Source: Kingella oralis (lineage in GTDB: Bacteria; Pseudomonadota; Gammaproteobacteria; Burkholderiales; Neisseriaceae). Taken from it: a stretch of 64,000 nt of DNA. This document shows, piece after piece, positions 60,745 to 64,000 of this stretch (the first letter of the stretch is position 1; the number at the start of each line of letters is the position of its first letter). The stretch lies in contig NZ_CP059569.1 of the NCBI RefSeq assembly GCF_014054985.1, positions 434,001 to 498,000 of the forward strand. Reading direction: 5' to 3'. The translations under genes were made by a program, and so were the position numbers. A model generated the notes under the pieces. That model worked only from the letters and a program-made list of their open reading frames with translations. It did no database searches and was not told the DNA's origin.

Positions 60745-60750
60745 TATAAT
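60745..60750 (+). promoter_or_regulatory. candidate -10 box for mraY
   Basis: TATAAT lies 77 bases before ATG 60828 in a short non-DUS stretch. No good -35 is seen, but a separate promoter would suit mraY, since terminator-like DUS pairs lie upstream. Confidence 0.35.
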
Positions 60751-60827
60751 CCGCGCGTTTTGATAACAACAATTCAAACTCTCACAACGGCAGCCTGAAA
60801 ACTGCCACCAAGCAACAAGGAAGCATC

Positions 60828-61910
60828 ATGCTGTTATGGCTCGCTCATTTGAGCAACTGGATTTCCGCCCTAAATATTTTCCAATACACCACCTTTCGCG
60901 CCGTGATGGCGGCACTCACCGCCCTAGCGTTTTCGCTGCTGCTCGGGCCGTGGACAATACGCAAGCTCACCGCGCTTAAAGTTGGGCAAGCCGTGCGCAG
61001 CGATGGCCCGCAAACGCATCTGGTCAAAAACGGCACGCCCACCATGGGCGGCTCGCTGATTCTCACCGCCATCACCCTGTCCACCCTGCTGTGGGCAAAC
61101 CTTGCCAACCCCTATATTTGGATACTGCTGATAGTGCTGCTCGCCACGGGCGCGCTCGGCTTTTATGACGACTGGCGTAAAGTGGTTTACAAAGACCCCA
61201 ACGGCGTATCCGCCCGCTTCAAAATGGTGTGGCAGTCCACCGTTGCGCTGGGCGCGGGCTTCGCGCTGTTTTTCCTAGCCAAAAACGATGCCAACAACAT
61301 CTTAATCGTGCCGTTTTTCAAACAAGTTGCCCTGCCCTTGGGCGTGGTCGGCTTCATCGTTTTAACCTATCTCACCATCGTGGGCACATCCAACGCAGTA
61401 AACCTAACCGATGGCTTGGACGGGCTGGCCGCGTTCCCCGTGGTGCTGGTGGCGGGCGGCTTGGGCGTTTTTTCTTATGTAACAGGGCATTACAAATTTG
61501 CCGAATACTTGCAACTGCCGTTTGTGGCGGGGGCAAACGAAGTCGCCATTTTCTGCACCGCCATGTGCGGCGCGTGTTTGGGCTTTTTGTGGTTCAACGC
61601 CTACCCCGCGCAAGTGTTTATGGGCGACGTGGGCGCGTTGGCATTGGGCGCAGCATTGGGCACGGTGGCGGTGATTATTCGCCAAGAATTTGTGTTGGTG
61701 ATTATGGGCGGCTTGTTTGTGATGGAAGCGATTTCCGTGATGCTGCAAGTGGGCTGGTATAAAAAAACCAAAAAACGCATTTTCCTGATGGCACCGATTC
61801 ATCATCACTACGAGCAAAAAGGCTGGAAAGAAACGCAAGTGGTGGTGCGCTTTTGGATTATCACCATTGTGCTGGTGCTGATTGGATTGAGCACGTTGAA
61901 GATTCGGTAA
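60828..61910 (+). CDS. mraY: phospho-MurNAc-pentapeptide transferase MraY
   Basis: The 360-aa protein has ten membrane segments and the MraY motifs: GTPTMGGSLIL near residue 70, GFYDDWRKV (Asp-Asp near 115), NLTDGLDGLAAFP near 190, FMGDVGALALG near 265, and PIHHHYEQKGWKE near 323. It makes lipid I on the inner membrane, the step after MurF. A strong terminator follows 5 bases after its stop. Confidence 0.96.
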   Translation: MLLWLAHLSNWISALNIFQYTTFRAVMAALTALAFSLLLGPWTIRKLTALKVGQAVRSDGPQTHLVKNGTPTMGGSLILTAITLSTLLWANLANPYIWILLIVLLATGALGFYDDWRKVVYKDPNGVSARFKMVWQSTVALGAGFALFFLAKNDANNILIVPFFKQVALPLGVVGFIVLTYLTIVGTSNAVNLTDGLDGLAAFPVVLVAGGLGVFSYVTGHYKFAEYLQLPFVAGANEVAIFCTAMCGACLGFLWFNAYPAQVFMGDVGALALGAALGTVAVIIRQEFVLVIMGGLFVMEAISVMLQVGWYKKTKKRIFLMAPIHHHYEQKGWKETQVVVRFWIITIVLVLIGLSTLKIR

Positions 61911-61914
61911 CGGC

Positions 61915-61946
61915 AAGGGCAGATGAGATAAAAATCTGCCCTTTGT
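61915..61946 (+). terminator. rho-independent terminator of mraY
   Basis: AAGGGCAGAT (61915-61924) and ATCTGCCCTT (61934-61943) form a perfect 10-bp stem with a 9-base loop, followed by TTTG. It separates mraY from recG. Confidence 0.8.
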
Positions 61947-61954
61947 TGCGCCAT

Positions 61955-62009
61955 AGGCAGCCTGAAAAAGCGTTCATGCGCTTATGCCCGTTGTTTTCAG
62001 GCTGCCTTT
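61955..62009. terminator. DUS inverted pair between mraY and recG
   Basis: AGGCAGCCTGAAAA and TTTTCAGGCTGCCTTT pair around a longer loop. It backs up the mraY terminator. Confidence 0.55.
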
Positions 62010-62140
62010 GCTTATCTTTCGCCCGCGCAGGCGTTTCGCTTCCTGCCACGAGCCACGGCGCAGCATTCCCCGTTGCAGCACAGTTTCAGGCTGCCCCAAC
62101 CCCGCGCCCATTCCCCATTATCCATCCCCCAAAATTTCCC

Positions 62141-62146
62141 TATAAT
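62141..62146 (+). promoter_or_regulatory. candidate -10 box for recG
   Basis: TATAAT lies 33 bases before ATG 62180, overlapping the start of a DUS variant. No clear -35 is visible. Confidence 0.35.
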
Positions 62147-62179
62147 TCAGGTAGCCTGAAAATCATCGTGTAAAAAACC

Positions 62180-64000
62180 ATGCTCCCCAACCTCTGCCAA
62201 GCCCTCAAACTCACCGATGCCACCGCGCAAAAGCTGGAAAAGCTGCACATCCACACCGCATGGGATTTAGCCCTACACCTGCCGCTGCGCTACGAAGACG
62301 AAACCCACATCACCCCCATCGCCGCCGCGCCCATCGGCGAAACCTGCCAAGTGGAAGGCGAAGTGGTGCTGCAAGAAGTCCAGTTCAAGCCGCGCAAACA
62401 GCTCATCGCCCGCATCCGAGACAACGCAGGCGGGCTGCTTAACCTGCGCTTTATCCATTTCTACCCCAGCCAACAGCAGCAGCTTGCCAAAGGGCAGCGC
62501 GTGCGCGCGCTCGGCGAAATCAAACAGGGTTACTACGGCGCGGAAATGATACATCCCAAAATCAAATCGCCCGAAAAAAGCGAGCTCGCCCAAACGCTTA
62601 CCCCCGTTTACCCCACCACCAACGGCTTAACCCAGCCCACGCTGCGCAAAGCCATCGCCGCCGCGCTGCAACATTTAGACCTGCGCGAAATCCTGCCCGA
62701 AAGCGTGCTGCGCCAATACAACCTGCCCACGCTCGCCGACAGCCTGCGCCTGCTGCACAACCCGCCGCCCAGCATCAACTTGGCGCAAATCAGCAACGGC
62801 GCGTTGCCCGCATGGCAGCGGCTGAAATTTGACGAACTGCTGGCGCAGCAACTCTCCATGCGCCTTGCCAAGCAAAAACGCCGTTCAGGCAGCCTGAAAC
62901 CACTGATTGGCAACGGCAGCTTAACCGATGCGCTGATTGCCCAACTGCCGTTTGGCCTAACCCGCGCCCAACAGCGCGTGTTCAACGAAATCCGCGCCGA
63001 TTTAGCCCAGCCGCATCCCATGCACCGCCTGCTGCAAGGCGATGTGGGCAGCGGCAAAACCATTGTTGCTGCGCTGGCGGCGTTGGTTGCGCTGGAAGAC
63101 GCAGGCGGTTTTCAGGCTGCCGTGATGGCGCCCACCGAAATCCTAGCCGAGCAACACTACATCAAATTCAAACAATGGCTAGAACCGCTGGGCATCAGCG
63201 TGGCATGGCTTTCAGGCAGCCTGAAAAAGCGCGACAAAGACCAAGCCCGCGCCGCGATTGCCGATGGGCGCATCCGCCTTGCCATTGGCACGCACGCGCT
63301 GTTTCAAGACGATGTTGCCTTTCACAATCTTGGGCTGGTGATTGTGGACGAGCAACACCGCTTTGGCGTGGCGCAACGGCTCGCGTTGAAAAACAAAGGG
63401 CAAGATGTGCACCAGCTGATGATGTCTGCCACGCCCATCCCGCGCACGCTGGCGATGTCGTTTTTCGCCGATTTGGACGTGTCCACCATCGACGAGCTGC
63501 CCCCCAACCGCACGCCGATTAAAACCAAATTGGTGAACAACGTGCGCCGCGCGGAGGTGGAAGGCTTCGTGCTCAACACCTGCCAAAAAGGGCAGCAAGC
63601 CTATTGGGTGTGCCCGCTGATTGAAGAAAGCGACAGCCTGCAACTGAAAGCCGCCACCGAAACGCTAGCCGAGCTGCAAGCCGCGTTGCCGCAGCTCAAT
63701 ATTGGCTTGGTGCATGGGCGCATGAAGCCCGCCGAAAAAGCCGAAATCATGGCGCAATTTGTGGCAGGCAGCCTGAACGTGCTGGTGGCAACCACCGTGA
63801 TTGAAGTGGGCGTGGACGTGCCCAACGCCAGCCTGATGGTGATTGAACACGCCGAACGCATGGGGCTGGCGCAGCTGCATCAACTGCGCGGGCGCGTGGG
63901 GCGCGGCGCGGCAGCCAGCACCTGCGTGCTGCTGTTTGCTGAACCCTTGGGGCAAGTGGGCAAACAGCGGCTCAAAGTGATTTACGAAAACACCGACGGC
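62180..64000 (+). CDS. recG: ATP-dependent DNA helicase RecG (3' truncated by the window)
   Basis: An uninterrupted frame of 607 codons runs from ATG 62180 to the window end; full RecG has about 680-700. The wedge domain comes first (AWDLALHLPLRYEDET, about 33-48). The helicase core follows: Walker A LLQGDVGSGKT near residue 287, APTEILAEQHY, the DEQH box VIVDEQHRFG near 392, SATPIPRTLAM, VGVDVPNASLMVIEHAERMG and QLRGRVGRG near 570. RecG rewinds stalled forks and Holliday junctions. In-frame DUS copies encode SGSLKP, FQAA and SGSLKK. Confidence 0.95.
   Translation, partial: MLPNLCQALKLTDATAQKLEKLHIHTAWDLALHLPLRYEDETHITPIAAAPIGETCQVEGEVVLQEVQFKPRKQLIARIRDNAGGLLNLRFIHFYPSQQQQLAKGQRVRALGEIKQGYYGAEMIHPKIKSPEKSELAQTLTPVYPTTNGLTQPTLRKAIAAALQHLDLREILPESVLRQYNLPTLADSLRLLHNPPPSINLAQISNGALPAWQRLKFDELLAQQLSMRLAKQKRRSGSLKPLIGNGSLTDALIAQLPFGLTRAQQRVFNEIRADLAQPHPMHRLLQGDVGSGKTIVAALAALVALEDAGGFQAAVMAPTEILAEQHYIKFKQWLEPLGISVAWLSGSLKKRDKDQARAAIADGRIRLAIGTHALFQDDVAFHNLGLVIVDEQHRFGVAQRLALKNKGQDVHQLMMSATPIPRTLAMSFFADLDVSTIDELPPNRTPIKTKLVNNVRRAEVEGFVLNTCQKGQQAYWVCPLIEESDSLQLKAATETLAELQAALPQLNIGLVHGRMKPAEKAEIMAQFVAGSLNVLVATTVIEVGVDVPNASLMVIEHAERMGLAQLHQLRGRVGRGAAASTCVLLFAEPLGQVGKQRLKVIYENTDG

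Noticed and set aside
1..64000. tRNA, rRNA, riboswitch or replication origin
   Set aside because: No cloverleaf, rRNA stretch, known riboswitch core or DnaA-box cluster was seen by eye. A covariance-model scan could not be run, so short RNA genes are not fully excluded.

Overview
The window looks like a chromosome segment of a Kingella-like member of the Neisseriaceae. The main reason is the extreme density of the 12-mer AGGCAGCCTGAA and its complement TTCAGGCTGCCT, the Kingella-type DNA uptake sequence (DUS). It occurs between almost all genes, often as inverted pairs that form transcription terminators, and inside many genes, where it is read as the peptides GSLK, QPEN or FQAA. Gene content agrees: a Neisseria-type rpoD, an iscRSUA operon, a dcw division cluster starting with mraZ, a Slam lipoprotein exporter and neisserial dRS3-type repeats. 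Species is not decidable by eye.

Layout. 1-8.3 kb: the right part of a Mu-like prophage (baseplate hub, spike, gp46, gp47, gp48, tail fibre, fibre-associated protein, a permuted NlpC/P60-like protein, a Gp49-family protein and a D12-class adenine methylase preceded by a GACA repeat). 8.4-24.7 kb: housekeeping genes, each with its own DUS terminators (envC, prfA, an aldo/keto reductase, rpoD, an amino-acid binding lipoprotein, an FKBP lipoprotein, prmB, ybeY, bioB, a NADAR gene with a frameshift, corC, kptA, an RlmK-like methylase, pldA). 24.8-28 kb: a DUF502 membrane protein, then an AT-richer island with vapBC, mdaB and mrr, then aspS. 30-33.7 kb: iscR-iscS-iscU-iscA and xerD, reverse strand. 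34-41 kb: lactate permease, glmS, a 20-bp DUS minisatellite, a Sel1-like protein, a DUF1311 protein and a methyltransferase. 41.4-48.6 kb: a block bounded by two ~207-bp inverted repeats, holding a small lipoprotein, two Slam-type surface lipoprotein genes (both frameshifted as written), slam, and a pseG-pseH fusion. pseF lies just outside. 51-64 kb: mraZ-rsmH-ftsL-ftsI-murE-chaA-(unknown)-murF-(two small membrane proteins)-mraY, then recG running off the end.

How it fits together. The strongest theme is switchable surface and DNA chemistry. A methylase sits behind a tetranucleotide repeat with start codons in all three frames. The pseudaminic-acid enzyme PseG carries two nine-base poly-C tracts on either side of an inserted 71-bp repeat. 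The surface lipoproteins carry homopolymer frameshifts beside an intact exporter, and the block holding most of these genes is flanked by inverted repeats that could let it flip. A caution: the essential murF gene also carries a one-base frameshift, so some homopolymer frameshifts here may be sequencing errors.
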